Both the position numbers and the translations under genes were made by a program. DNA of 64,000 nucleotides from Hoeflea_A sp963921345 (lineage in GTDB: Bacteria; Pseudomonadota; Alphaproteobacteria; Rhizobiales; Rhizobiaceae), in contig CAWUFE020000007.1 of NCBI GenBank assembly GCA_963921345.3, positions 2,232,001 to 2,296,000 of the forward strand. The letters run 5' to 3'. The notes below the pieces were generated by a model, which saw only the letters and a program-made list of their open reading frames with translations, ran no database searches and was not told the DNA's origin. Below, piece after piece: positions 7,918-16,087 of the stretch; positions within the stretch are counted from its first letter, which is position 1; every line of letters begins with the position of its first letter.

Positions 7918-9327
7918 CTACTCTCCACTGCCCCAGGGGCCGTGATGAGCCCCCTCCTCGTCGATCCGCTCGAAGCTGTGTGCACCGAAATAGTCGCGCT
8001 GCGCCTGGATCATATTGGCGGTCGAGCGGCCGGTGCGCAGGATATCGAAATAGTTCAGCGCGGCACCGAGCGCCGGCGTCGGAAGACCGTGCTGCGCGGC
8101 AAGTGCGACCGTCTTGCGCAGATCCGCCTGCGTCTGCTTCAGCCGATCCGCAAAAAAAGGCGCGAACATCAGGTTGACGTCCGGGTGCGCGGCAAGCGCG
8201 GTTGCCATGTCGTTGAGCATCGCCGACCGGATGATACAGCCGGCGCGCCAAACCTTCGCGATATCCGGCATCGGCAGCTTCCATTCGTTCGCCTGCGACA
8301 GCGCCTCGAGCAGTTCGAAACCCTGGGCGTAACAGACGATCTTGCCCGCTATCAGGGCGTTCTCCAGCACCGCGATCGGCAGGGCATCGGGTTCGAGCGC
8401 ACGCGGGGCTGCGCCGAACAAATCTTCGCCTGCCCGGCGTGTGTCGAGCCGCGCCGACATGTTGCGCGCCGCGACGGCGGCCTCGATGACGGTCGCCGGC
8501 ACGCCCAGATGCTGCGCCTCGATCGCCGTCCAGCGGCCCGTGCCTTTCTGGCCGGCCCGGTCGAGGATGATGTCGAGCACCGGACGGTCGGTTCCGGGGT
8601 CGATCGCCGCCGATACCGCGGCCGAAATCTCGATGAGGTAGGATTTCAGGGCGCCGCCGTTCCACCGGTCGAAGGCCTCGGCAATCGCTGCCGGCGGCAT
8701 GCCCATGCCGTCGCGCATGATGCCGTAGGTTTCGGCAATCATCTGCATGTCGGCATATTCGATGCCGTTGTGCACGGTCTTGACGGCGTGGCCGGCGCCG
8801 CCCTCGCCCATCCAGGTGGCGCAGGGCGTGCCTTCATAGTCGGCGGCAATCGCCGTCAGGATCGGCGCCACGGTGTCCCACAACTCCTTCGGACCACCGC
8901 CCATGATGGACGGCCCGTAGCGGGCGCCTGATTCGCCGCCGGACACGCCGATGCCGAGAAAACGCGCGCCGCCGGCAGCCCGGCGGTTGGTGTCGTTAAA
9001 ATTGGCGTTGCCGGCATCGATGATCGTGTCCGTGTTGTCCATCAGCGGCCGCAGCATGGCAATGTGGTCGTCGACGACCGGGCCGGCCGGCACCATCAGG
9101 ATGACGGCGCGCGGCGGCCGGATGGCAGCGATCAGTGCTTCGAGGCTGTCGCACTCGATCAGGTTCCCGCGCAGCTCGCCGGCCTCGGCGACGAAACGCC
9201 GGGTGGTCTCGACGGTGCGATTATAGACGGCCACCCTGAAGCCGTGCTCGGCGATGTTGAGCGCCAGATTGGCGCCCATGGTGCCGAGGCCGATCAGTCC
9301 GATTTCGGCGCGGTCGTCCTGTGTCAT
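7918..9327 (-). CDS. gnd: 6-phosphogluconate dehydrogenase, decarboxylating
   Basis: Oxidises 6-phospho-D-gluconate to ribulose 5-phosphate and CO2. The protein has 469 residues, the full length of the decarboxylating enzyme. The Rossmann motif GLGTMG is near residue 12 and YNRT follows the second strand, with Arg in the position that favours NADP. The active-site signature KTVHNGIEYADMQMI (about 183-197) contains the catalytic Lys. The start at 9327 lies in an ATGA overlap with the upstream lactonase gene, so the two are translationally coupled. Its position in a gluconate island fits use of 6-phosphogluconate made by the gluconokinase at 13583. It ends 6 bp from the convergent LacI gene. 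Confidence 0.95.
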   Translation of the reverse strand: MTQDDRAEIGLIGLGTMGANLALNIAEHGFRVAVYNRTVETTRRFVAEAGELRGNLIECDSLEALIAAIRPPRAVILMVPAGPVVDDHIAMLRPLMDNTDTIIDAGNANFNDTNRRAAGGARFLGIGVSGGESGARYGPSIMGGGPKELWDTVAPILTAIAADYEGTPCATWMGEGGAGHAVKTVHNGIEYADMQMIAETYGIMRDGMGMPPAAIAEAFDRWNGGALKSYLIEISAAVSAAIDPGTDRPVLDIILDRAGQKGTGRWTAIEAQHLGVPATVIEAAVAARNMSARLDTRRAGEDLFGAAPRALEPDALPIAVLENALIAGKIVCYAQGFELLEALSQANEWKLPMPDIAKVWRAGCIIRSAMLNDMATALAAHPDVNLMFAPFFADRLKQTQADLRKTVALAAQHGLPTPALGAALNYFDILRTGRSTANMIQAQRDYFGAHSFERIDEEGAHHGPWGSGE

Positions 9328-10226
9328 GGCCGCTGAATTCCCTCCCGGTTCAGGAAAATCGAATAGATGCTGGTGGTGGCGGTAATGAATAGCCGATGTT
9401 TGGCGCGGCCGCCAAAGCAAAGATTGGAAACCGTTTCCGGAATCAGGATCTTTCCGAGCAGAACACCGTGCGGGTTGAGGCAGTGCACGCCATCTCCCGC
9501 CGATGACCAGACATTGCCGTCGGTGTCGACCCGGATGCCGTCGGCAAAGCCCGGATTGACCACATGGAAGATGTCGCCGCCATGCAGCTTGCCGTCATCG
9601 CCGACCGCGAAAGCACGAATGTGCCGTTCGGCATCGGCATTGAACATGGTTCCGGTCTCGGCGACGTAGAGGCGCTTTTCGTCGGGAGAAAACGCCAGGC
9701 CGTTGGGGCATTCGAAATCGGTGAGCACCGATTCGAGCGTGCCCGTGGCTGGATCGATCCGATAGACATGGCAGGGAAGTTCCTGCTCGGCGGCGAACCC
9801 CTCATAATTGGTCATGATCCCGTAATGCGGATCGGTGAACCAGATCGAACCGTCCGATTTGACCACCACGTCGTTGGGCGAATTCAGCCGCTTGCCGTCG
9901 AAGGAGTCTGCAAGCACCGTGACGGAACCGTCGTGCTCGGTGCGGGTGACCCGGCGCGACCCGTGCTCGCAGCTGATCAATCGGCCCTGCCGGTCGCGGG
10001 TGTGGCCGTTGGCATAATTGGACGGGCTACGGTAGGTCGAAATGCCGACATCCGGCATCCAGCGCACGATACGGTCGTTGGGAATATCGGAGAACAGCAG
10101 GCAGTTGGCGTCGCCGAACCACACCGGCCCCTCAGTCCAGTCGAACCCGGTCGCCAGTTGCTGAACCGGCGCGTTGCCCAGCACGAAACGGTTGAATTCA
10201 GGTTCGATCGCTCGAAAAAAAGACAT
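9324..10226 (-). CDS. SMP-30/gluconolactonase family lactonase
   Basis: Six-bladed beta-propeller hydrolase of 300 residues, predicted to open a sugar lactone to the aldonate. Metal and active-site residues of the family are visible: Glu in DWTEGPVWF (about residue 32), Asn in SPNDVVVKSDG, Asn in CPNGLAFSPDE and Asp in FADGIRVDTDG. The ribosome binding site AGGAG precedes ATG 10226. The TGTTATCGATAACA operator at 10251 lies 25 bp upstream and would control this gene and gnd, as well as the divergent GlcG-like gene. Confidence 0.88.
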   Translation of the reverse strand: MSFFRAIEPEFNRFVLGNAPVQQLATGFDWTEGPVWFGDANCLLFSDIPNDRIVRWMPDVGISTYRSPSNYANGHTRDRQGRLISCEHGSRRVTRTEHDGSVTVLADSFDGKRLNSPNDVVVKSDGSIWFTDPHYGIMTNYEGFAAEQELPCHVYRIDPATGTLESVLTDFECPNGLAFSPDEKRLYVAETGTMFNADAERHIRAFAVGDDGKLHGGDIFHVVNPGFADGIRVDTDGNVWSSAGDGVHCLNPHGVLLGKILIPETVSNLCFGGRAKHRLFITATTSIYSIFLNREGIQRP

Positions 10227-10250
10227 TGCGTTTCTCCTGCCGGCTCTTCA

Positions 10251-10264
10251 TGTTATCGATAACA
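10251..10264. promoter_or_regulatory. LacI-family operator, copy 2 of TGTTATCGATAACA
   Basis: Perfect palindrome placed between the divergent lactonase-gnd operon (start 10226) and the GlcG/HbpS-like gene (start 10295). One bound repressor could shut both directions. Confidence 0.8.
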
Positions 10265-10294
10265 CATCGCATGCCCAGCGCAAGGACATTTATC

Positions 10295-10717
10295 GTGGAC
10301 GCTTTCAGAACGAGCCATAGTCTCACCCATCGTGCCGTCATGACAATGCTGGTCGCGGCAATCGGCAAGGCGGAGGAAATCGACCAGCCGCAATGTGTCG
10401 TCATCGTCGACGCCAGCGGTGTACCACTCGGCGAAATCCGCATGGACGGCGCAAAATTCCTCAGCCGCAGGAGTGCTCTTGCCAAGGCCCGAACGGCAGC
10501 ATCGATCGGCGCGCCGAGTATTTCCGTTCCGGAGCCGGTTCGTCCGGCCATCGCTGCAGCGACGGACGGCGCGATGACCGGGTTGCCGGGCGGACTGCCG
10601 ATCGTTCACATGGGCGCCGTCATCGGTGGAATAGGCGTCGGCTCGGGGTCGGGGGAACAGGACATCGCGGTGGCCAATGCCGCATTGGACGCCATCGGCC
10701 TCGCACCGTTCGACTAG
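10295..10717 (+). CDS. GlcG/HbpS family protein (DUF336)
   Basis: Small protein of about 140 residues of the GlcG/HbpS-like fold, seen from VVIVDASGVPLGEIRMDGA, the KARTAAS stretch and the glycine-rich GGLPIVHMGAVIGGIGVGSG end. GTG at 10295 is the best start: AAGGA lies 8 nt upstream. In-frame ATGs at 10226 and 10271 have no such site, and 10226 would place the operator inside the gene. Members occur next to glycolate, glycerol and sugar-acid genes, and some bind haem; the biochemical role is unsettled. It probably shares the operator at 10251 with the lactonase operon. It is convergent with idnD and ends 3 bp from it. Confidence 0.75.
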   Translation: MDAFRTSHSLTHRAVMTMLVAAIGKAEEIDQPQCVVIVDASGVPLGEIRMDGAKFLSRRSALAKARTAASIGAPSISVPEPVRPAIAAATDGAMTGLPGGLPIVHMGAVIGGIGVGSGSGEQDIAVANAALDAIGLAPFD

Positions 10718-10720
10718 TTT

Positions 10721-11752
10721 TCAGGCAAAAGCGATCTGCGCCTTCATGGCCTGAGCGCGGTCCGACGCAATCCGGAAGGCCTGCTCCGCTTCGTCCAGCG
10801 GCAGGGTATGGGAAATCAGCGGTTTCACGTCGATCAGGCCCGCCTGCATCAACTGCACCGCCGTTGCGAACTCCTCGTGGAAGCGGAAGGAGCCTCGCAG
10901 ATCGAGTTCGCGCGAGGTGATCAGCATCATCGGCACATTCATGTCGCCACCGAGGCCGAGCTGCAGCACCACGCCGCGGGGCCGCATGGCTGAAAGGCCG
11001 CCTGCCAAGGCGGCCTGGGCACCGGAACATTCGTACAACACGTCGAGCGTCCCCTTGCCCGCGGCAAATCCGTTCATCGCATCCGGTTCCGATGCGGTGT
11101 TGATCACCCGGTCCGCGCCGACTTTCGCGGCGAAGGCAAGGGCGTTGTCGGAAAGATCGGTCGCGACGATTTCCGCCGCTCCTGCCCGCCGTGCCGCAAG
11201 CACAGCCAGGCAGCCGATCGGGCCGCAGCCGGTCACGAGGACGCGCTTGCTGAGCATCTCGCCGGCGCGCCGCGTGGCGTGCAGCGCCACCGAAAGCGGC
11301 TCGGCCATCGCCGCCTCGGCCGGCGTCAATCCGTTGGCCTTGACGCACTGGGCGGCATCCGCGTTGAGAACTTCTCGAAACGCGCCCTGGATGTGGGGAA
11401 ACGGCATGGCGGAGCCATAGAAGCGCATGTCTTCGCAGTGATTGGGCAGGCCCTCGGCGCAATAGCGGCACCGACCGCAGGGCCGCGAGGGTGACACGGC
11501 GACCAGATCGCCGATCTCGAGATCGGTCACGTCTTCGCCCAGCGCCGTGACCGTGCCGGCGACCTCGTGACCGAGAATCATCGGCTGCCGCAAACGCACG
11601 GGCCCGAAGCCACCGTGATTGAAGTAGTGCAGGTCGGAACCGCAGATGCCGCCCGTCTCCAGCCGGATCTGCACTTCTCCGCGTGCTGGCGTTTCCGGGT
11701 CGCGCTCCTCGATGCGCAGATCCCCGGCTTCATGAATGACGATGGTTCGCAT
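10721..11752 (-). CDS. idnD: L-idonate 5-dehydrogenase (zinc-dependent MDR)
   Basis: Medium-chain zinc alcohol dehydrogenase of 343 residues, predicted to oxidise L-idonate to 5-keto-D-gluconate. Catalytic zinc residues are in GGICGSDLHYF and LGHEVAG. The structural zinc cysteines are in RPCGRCRYCAEGLPNHC (about 88-104). The coenzyme fold has GCGPIGCLA, and Asp in ATDLSDNAL suggests NAD(H). The ribosome binding site AGGA lies 7 nt before ATG 11752, and the gene starts 9 bp after the stop of the hydroxyacid dehydrogenase, so they form one operon from 12708. Idonate specificity is assigned from overall resemblance and from the neighbouring gluconate 5-dehydrogenase and gluconokinase. A related polyol dehydrogenase is the alternative. 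Confidence 0.85.
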   Translation of the reverse strand: MRTIVIHEAGDLRIEERDPETPARGEVQIRLETGGICGSDLHYFNHGGFGPVRLRQPMILGHEVAGTVTALGEDVTDLEIGDLVAVSPSRPCGRCRYCAEGLPNHCEDMRFYGSAMPFPHIQGAFREVLNADAAQCVKANGLTPAEAAMAEPLSVALHATRRAGEMLSKRVLVTGCGPIGCLAVLAARRAGAAEIVATDLSDNALAFAAKVGADRVINTASEPDAMNGFAAGKGTLDVLYECSGAQAALAGGLSAMRPRGVVLQLGLGGDMNVPMMLITSRELDLRGSFRFHEEFATAVQLMQAGLIDVKPLISHTLPLDEAEQAFRIASDRAQAMKAQIAFA

Positions 11753-11761
11753 GGATGGTTC

Positions 11762-12708
11762 CTAAATCACCGGTGTCGGCAGGCTGCGCCCCTCGAAATG
11801 TGCGACGAGGTTGTCATAGACCAGAGCACCCATGGCCTTGCGCGTCTCCACGGTTCCGGACGCATGATGAGGCTGCAGAAGCACATTGTCGAGCGCCAGA
11901 AACCGCGGATTGACCGCGGGCTCGCCGTCGAACACGTCAAGTGCCGCGCTGCCCAGGGCACCCTTTTCGAGCGCGTCGAGGAGCGCCTCCTCGTCGATGT
12001 TCGAGGCGCGCGAAATGTTCACGAGCATCCCCTTCGGCCCGAGCGCCTCGATCACCTGTTTGCCGACGATATGTCGCGTCTTCTCCGACGCCGCCAAGGT
12101 GACGAACAGGAAATCGACCGCCTCGGCAAGGGCGACCGGTTCGGGCACGAATGTCCAATGAGCCGCAAAGTCCCTCGGCATCAGGTCGCAATAGGAAACG
12201 TCCATGTCGAAGGCGGCCAGACGTTGGCGACCTCGAAACCGATGCGTCCCATGCCCAGAATGCCGACGCGTTTTCCGTGGGCCCGGGTCTGCAACGGGTA
12301 GAGCCCGCGCGAGGACCAGTGCCCTTCCCTCACCCACGCCTCCGCGCCGACGATGCCGCGCACCTGAGCGAGCATCATGGCCACACCGAGGTCGGCAACC
12401 TCCTTGGTCAGCACGTCGGGCGTGTTGGTGACGCGAATGCCGCGCTCGCGGGCGGCCTTCAGATCGACGCCGTCATAACCGACGCCATAGACGGAAATGA
12501 TCTCGAGGCCCGGCAGGGCGTCGATCAGAGTCCGGTCGGCGCCCAGCTCGCCACGCGTGGCGACGCCGCGAACACTGCCACCGACTTCCGCTAGAAACCC
12601 GGGCTTGTCCGCCGCTTCGAAATAGCGATGCATGACGAATTTTTCATTGAGCGGCCCCTCGTCCCAGGCGGGATAGGGTCCCATCTGCAATATCTCGACC
12701 TTCGTCAT
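11762..12708 (-). pseudogene. D-isomer-specific 2-hydroxyacid dehydrogenase, broken by a -1 frameshift
   Basis: The first part (12708 to about 12222) gives the N-terminal domain and the start of the nucleotide fold, GKRVGILGMGRIGFEVA. The rest (about 12225 to 11762) continues in another frame with RLAAFDMDVSYCDL and carries the catalytic Arg (NISRAS), Glu (DGEPAV) and His (QPHHASG). Restoring one base in the AA run of GCCAACGTCTG, near 12224, would read ...VAKRLAAF... and give about 315 residues, the normal family length. The chosen start is ATG 12708 (MTKVEILQMG), though MENVAE at 12726 is possible. Intact relatives reduce 2-keto acids, including 2-ketogluconate, which fits the island. Either a real pseudogene or a sequencing error. 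Confidence 0.8.
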
Positions 12709-12742
12709 TTCTGCTACATTCTCCATAAAGCTGCTTGCAAAT

Positions 12743-12756
12743 TGTTATCGATAACA
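12743..12756. promoter_or_regulatory. LacI-family operator, copy 3 of TGTTATCGATAACA
   Basis: Perfect palindrome in the 96-bp space between the divergent hydroxyacid dehydrogenase-idnD operon (12708) and the idnO-gntK operon (12805). It could repress both. Confidence 0.8.
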
Positions 12757-12804
12757 TATACAGGAGACGGAGCGGATGTCGAGGACAAAAAGGAAAAGAT
12801 TGGC

Positions 12805-13578
12805 GTGACGCAAGGAATACAGCAATTCGACCTGAGCGGCCGGACGGCCCTGGTTACCGGGTCGTCGCAGGGCATCGGTTTTGCCCTTGCCCGGGGCCTC
12901 GGCGAGGCCGGCGCCCGACTGGTTCTGAACGGCCGGGACACCGGCAAGCTGGCGAGCGCCGCGGCGAAACTTCGGGAGGAAGGACTGAGCGTCGATGAAC
13001 TCGCCTTCGATGCGACGGACCACGATGCGGTGAAAGCAGCTATCGACGGTTTCGAGGCGAATCGCGGCGCCATCGACATCCTGGTCAACAATGCCGGCAT
13101 GCAGTTCCGCACACCGCTTGAAGACTATCCGCCGGGCATGTTCGACAAGCTGCTCGCCACCAATGTCGCGACCGTCTTCCATGTTGGCCAGGCGGTCGCC
13201 CGGCACATGATCGGGCGCGGCGCCGGCAAGATCATCAACATCGCCTCGGTGCAGACGGCGCTGGCCCGTCCCGGCATCGCGCCCTACACCGCCACCAAGG
13301 GCGCTGTCGGCAACCTCACCAAGGGTATGGCCACCGACTGGGCAAAATACGGCCTTCAGGTCAACGGCATTGCACCGGGCTATTTCGACACCCCGTTGAA
13401 CGCTGCGCTCGTGGCCGATCCGGAATTCAGCGCCTGGCTGGAGAAACGGACGCCGGCCGGGCGCTGGGGCAAGGTCGAAGAACTGGTCGGCGCCTGCGTT
13501 TTTCTCTCGTCCGACGCATCGAGCTTCGTCAACGGCCATACGCTTTACGTCGATGGCGGCATCACCGCCTGTCTGTAG
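12805..13578 (+). CDS. idnO: Gluconate 5-dehydrogenase (SDR family)
   Basis: Short-chain dehydrogenase of 257 residues, predicted to reduce 5-keto-D-gluconate to D-gluconate. Cofactor motif TGSSQGIG is near residue 18, and NNAG near 93. The catalytic Ser is in NIASVQTAL and the Tyr-Lys pair in PYTATKGAV. I chose the GTG at 12805, which follows an AAGGAAAAG site. Upstream in-frame sequence runs through the operator and has no better start. The gluconokinase gene begins 4 bp after the stop codon. The length and the kinase neighbour both match the IdnO/Ga5DH family. Confidence 0.87.
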   Translation: MTQGIQQFDLSGRTALVTGSSQGIGFALARGLGEAGARLVLNGRDTGKLASAAAKLREEGLSVDELAFDATDHDAVKAAIDGFEANRGAIDILVNNAGMQFRTPLEDYPPGMFDKLLATNVATVFHVGQAVARHMIGRGAGKIINIASVQTALARPGIAPYTATKGAVGNLTKGMATDWAKYGLQVNGIAPGYFDTPLNAALVADPEFSAWLEKRTPAGRWGKVEELVGACVFLSSDASSFVNGHTLYVDGGITACL

Positions 13579-13582
13579 CGCC

Positions 13583-14080
13583 ATGCGTCTGTTCGTGGTC
13601 ATGGGCGTCTCTGGATGCGGCAAGTCGACCATCGCGTCGGCGCTGGCGGCCGCAACCGGCGGAACGGCCATCGACGGCGACGATCTCCATCCGGACGAAA
13701 ACATCCGCAAGATGAGCGACGGCATTCCTTTGACCGACGCCGACCGCTGGCCTTGGCTCGACCGCGTCGCCCAGACCATGCGCGATACGGACGGCCGGAT
13801 TTTCTGTGCCTGTTCGGCACTGAAGCGGCCCTACCGGGATCGCATTCGCAAGACGGCCGGCGAACCGGTGAGGTTTTTGCACCTGAGGGGAAGCAAACAT
13901 CTGATTGCCGAGCGCATGAACAGCCGCCCGGGGCATTTCATGCCCGCAAGCCTGATGGACAGCCAGTTCGCCACACTCGAAATCCCCCAAAGAGACGAAG
14001 CCGCTATCGAAGTTGATATTGCGGCCAGCGAGGCGGAGGTGGTCGCCTCACTGTTGAAAGCAATTGGAGAAACATCATGA
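13583..14080 (+). CDS. gntK: Gluconokinase
   Basis: Small P-loop kinase of 165 residues that phosphorylates D-gluconate to 6-phosphogluconate. Walker A is GVSGCGKST (about residues 8-16). It is followed by the family motifs DGDDLHP and KMSDGIPLTDADRWPWL, and a later CSALKRPYRD segment. The start at 13583 (MRLFVVMGVSG) sits 4 bp after idnO; a longer frame from 13553 would overlap idnO. The stop overlaps the start of the next gene as ATGA. Its product is the substrate of Gnd at 7918. Confidence 0.93.
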   Translation: MRLFVVMGVSGCGKSTIASALAAATGGTAIDGDDLHPDENIRKMSDGIPLTDADRWPWLDRVAQTMRDTDGRIFCACSALKRPYRDRIRKTAGEPVRFLHLRGSKHLIAERMNSRPGHFMPASLMDSQFATLEIPQRDEAAIEVDIAASEAEVVASLLKAIGETS

Positions 14081-14961
14081 GCAAGCTCGCATTGATCGGC
14101 GCCGGAGTCATGGGCAACGCCATCGGCAGCTGTTTGCTGGAAGCAGGCCATGACATGCGCGTTTTCGACCTCGATCAGACCAAGGTCGACGCGCTCGTGG
14201 CGAAGGGTGCGCAGGCTGCCACATCGGCAGCCGATGCCGCATCCGAGGCGGACTTCGTGTTCCTCAGCCTCAACTCGGCAGCCATCGTGCGCGCCGCCGT
14301 CTTCGGCGACAACGGCGTCGCACAGGACGCCCGGGAGGGCACGATCATCATCGACATGTCGTCGATCGACCCGCCATCGACGCGGGCACTCGCCGAAGAG
14401 GCCGCCGGGCGCGGGCTGCGGTGGCTCGACTGCCCGCTTTCGGGCGGCGCACCGAAGGCGCTGATCGGTCAACTGACGGTGATGGCCGGCGGTTCTCCGG
14501 AGGACTTCGAAGCCGCAAAGGAAGTGATGAACGACCTCTGCGGCAACTTCACCCTGATGGGACCGAACGGTGCCGGCCAGACCACGAAACTGATCAATCA
14601 GGTTCTCTGTGCCTTGAACTTCGTCGCGGTTGCCGAGGCAACCCAGCTGGCGCTCGACGCCGGTGTCGATGCCGCCAAAATCCCCGACGCGATCCGCGGC
14701 GGCCGGGCCGACAGCGCCATCCTACAGGAGTTCATGGCGAAGATGGCCGCCAAGGACTACTCGCCCACCGGCCGCATCGACAATATGGTGAAGGACCTCA
14801 ACGGCGCCCAGGATCTGGCGCGACTGACCAACACGGCGATGCCGCTGACCGCTGCCTGCGCCGAGATCCACCGGCTGCTCACCGCCGCCGGTCTGGGCGC
14901 CGCCGACAATGCCGCGCTGATGAGGTATTTCGAGGGCCCTTCCGCGGACGATGTGGCCTGA
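14077..14961 (+). CDS. NAD(P)-dependent beta-hydroxyacid dehydrogenase (GarR/3-hydroxyisobutyrate type)
   Basis: Protein of 294 residues with the family's N-terminal motif GAGVMGNAIG (about 8-17), substrate motif DCPLSGGAPKALIGQLTVMAGG (shown in pieces: SGGAPKA, LTVMAGG, about 125-146) and catalytic Lys in GQTTKLINQ (about 169). The family includes tartronate semialdehyde reductase, 3-hydroxyisobutyrate and L-threonate dehydrogenases. It is coupled to gntK by an ATGA overlap, so a sugar-acid or short hydroxyacid substrate is likely; I cannot pick one. It ends 14 bp before a convergent membrane-protein gene. Confidence 0.85.
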   Translation: MSKLALIGAGVMGNAIGSCLLEAGHDMRVFDLDQTKVDALVAKGAQAATSAADAASEADFVFLSLNSAAIVRAAVFGDNGVAQDAREGTIIIDMSSIDPPSTRALAEEAAGRGLRWLDCPLSGGAPKALIGQLTVMAGGSPEDFEAAKEVMNDLCGNFTLMGPNGAGQTTKLINQVLCALNFVAVAEATQLALDAGVDAAKIPDAIRGGRADSAILQEFMAKMAAKDYSPTGRIDNMVKDLNGAQDLARLTNTAMPLTAACAEIHRLLTAAGLGAADNAALMRYFEGPSADDVA

Positions 14962-14975
14962 CGGAACATTCGTTT

Positions 14976-16037
14976 CTAGGGTTGGCGTGATTCTTCCAAA
15001 CCGAGATTGAGGCCAAGGGTCGCCGTTAAAAATCCGCTCAGGTCCAGGCTGCCTGATCGAGGCAGCACGATTTCTGCGCGAACAAAGCCCGGTTTCAGAC
15101 GGAAGCCAGATAACGTTTCTTCCATGTTGAATGCCCAAATCAGGGGGACCGTCGGCAAACGGGCGGTCACATCGGTCATTCGGTATGTCTCCTGTAAAGC
15201 GTCCTGCCTTTTCTCAAACACCTGGATGCGTCGGGCCGACATAGTATCGGCGAACAGGTTGAAACCGCTTTGTCCCGGCTCCAGACCCTCTTTTGTAAGG
15301 CCGGCAGCAACAACGATGTCAGCTTGCGACAAGGTGATCTGTTCCATGACGACGCAGCGACCTTCATCTGCTTCGCGCTGCAACTGCTCTTCTGCCCAGG
15401 CAGGATCGGTAGGCGGTTCATTCTTGACCGTGATCCATCGGGCTCGCGAGTATTTTATCTGCGGACATTTCTCCGCTGGGGAAAAACGGTAGAGCGTACC
15501 GCGCATGGAGGGATCGGGCGTTTCGGACAGCAACCTGGTGTTGAATACGGCAACGCCCTTTGCTTCATTGTTAAGCAGAACCCGCTGACAAAAATCGCCA
15601 CAATAATCGCGGCTGACTTTCGCACCGCTCTCGTGCGCACCAAGCAGCGCCAAAACTCCCAGTTCGGCAAAATGGGGCTTTTCGAGCATATCGCCGGATA
15701 TCAGTTCGTGTGCCCGATGCTCGAATTGAGCGCGCACCCACAGAGGGGTGGCTGTCAATACCGCAAGTGTCAGCAGCACTCCAACCAGCCGGCGTCCCCA
15801 TGGCGGCAAAAACGAGAATGGTCTGGATATCGGCCAGTACAGCAAGAGCGCCAGCAACAGGGGCGGTGCCCAGATCAAAAAGAGGACGAACAGGGCGAGA
15901 AAAATCCATATGAACCAGGTTGCCGGGCCGAATGGGAAGAAATACATGAGGACGTAGGCAACAAGCGTGGCTTTTGCCGAAGCAATCAAGAGTATGCGGT
16001 ATAGTTTGGAACTTGCGTTCTGAACCCTGGCGACCAT
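14976..16037 (-). CDS. Membrane protein of unknown function with large extracytoplasmic domain
   Basis: No family recognised. The predicted protein has 353 residues from ATG 16037 (MVARVQNAS). Hydrophobic segments occupy about residues 14-34, 36-68 and 78-96, followed by about 250 polar residues probably in the periplasm. Cysteines occur as CGDFC (about 137-141), one in EKCPQIKY and one in EGRCVVM, so a disulfide is possible. The ribosome binding site is weak and codon use is less GC-rich than in neighbouring genes (many AAA, ACA and TTG codons), which may reflect transfer. The gene lies 50 bp after the cytochrome b561-like gene on the same strand, but no functional link is shown. Confidence 0.6.
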   Translation of the reverse strand: MVARVQNASSKLYRILLIASAKATLVAYVLMYFFPFGPATWFIWIFLALFVLFLIWAPPLLLALLLYWPISRPFSFLPPWGRRLVGVLLTLAVLTATPLWVRAQFEHRAHELISGDMLEKPHFAELGVLALLGAHESGAKVSRDYCGDFCQRVLLNNEAKGVAVFNTRLLSETPDPSMRGTLYRFSPAEKCPQIKYSRARWITVKNEPPTDPAWAEEQLQREADEGRCVVMEQITLSQADIVVAAGLTKEGLEPGQSGFNLFADTMSARRIQVFEKRQDALQETYRMTDVTARLPTVPLIWAFNMEETLSGFRLKPGFVRAEIVLPRSGSLDLSGFLTATLGLNLGLEESRQP

Positions 16038-16087
16038 TTCGCCAATAAATTGTATCCGACTTACTCGCCGGTTAACACAATCGGGCG

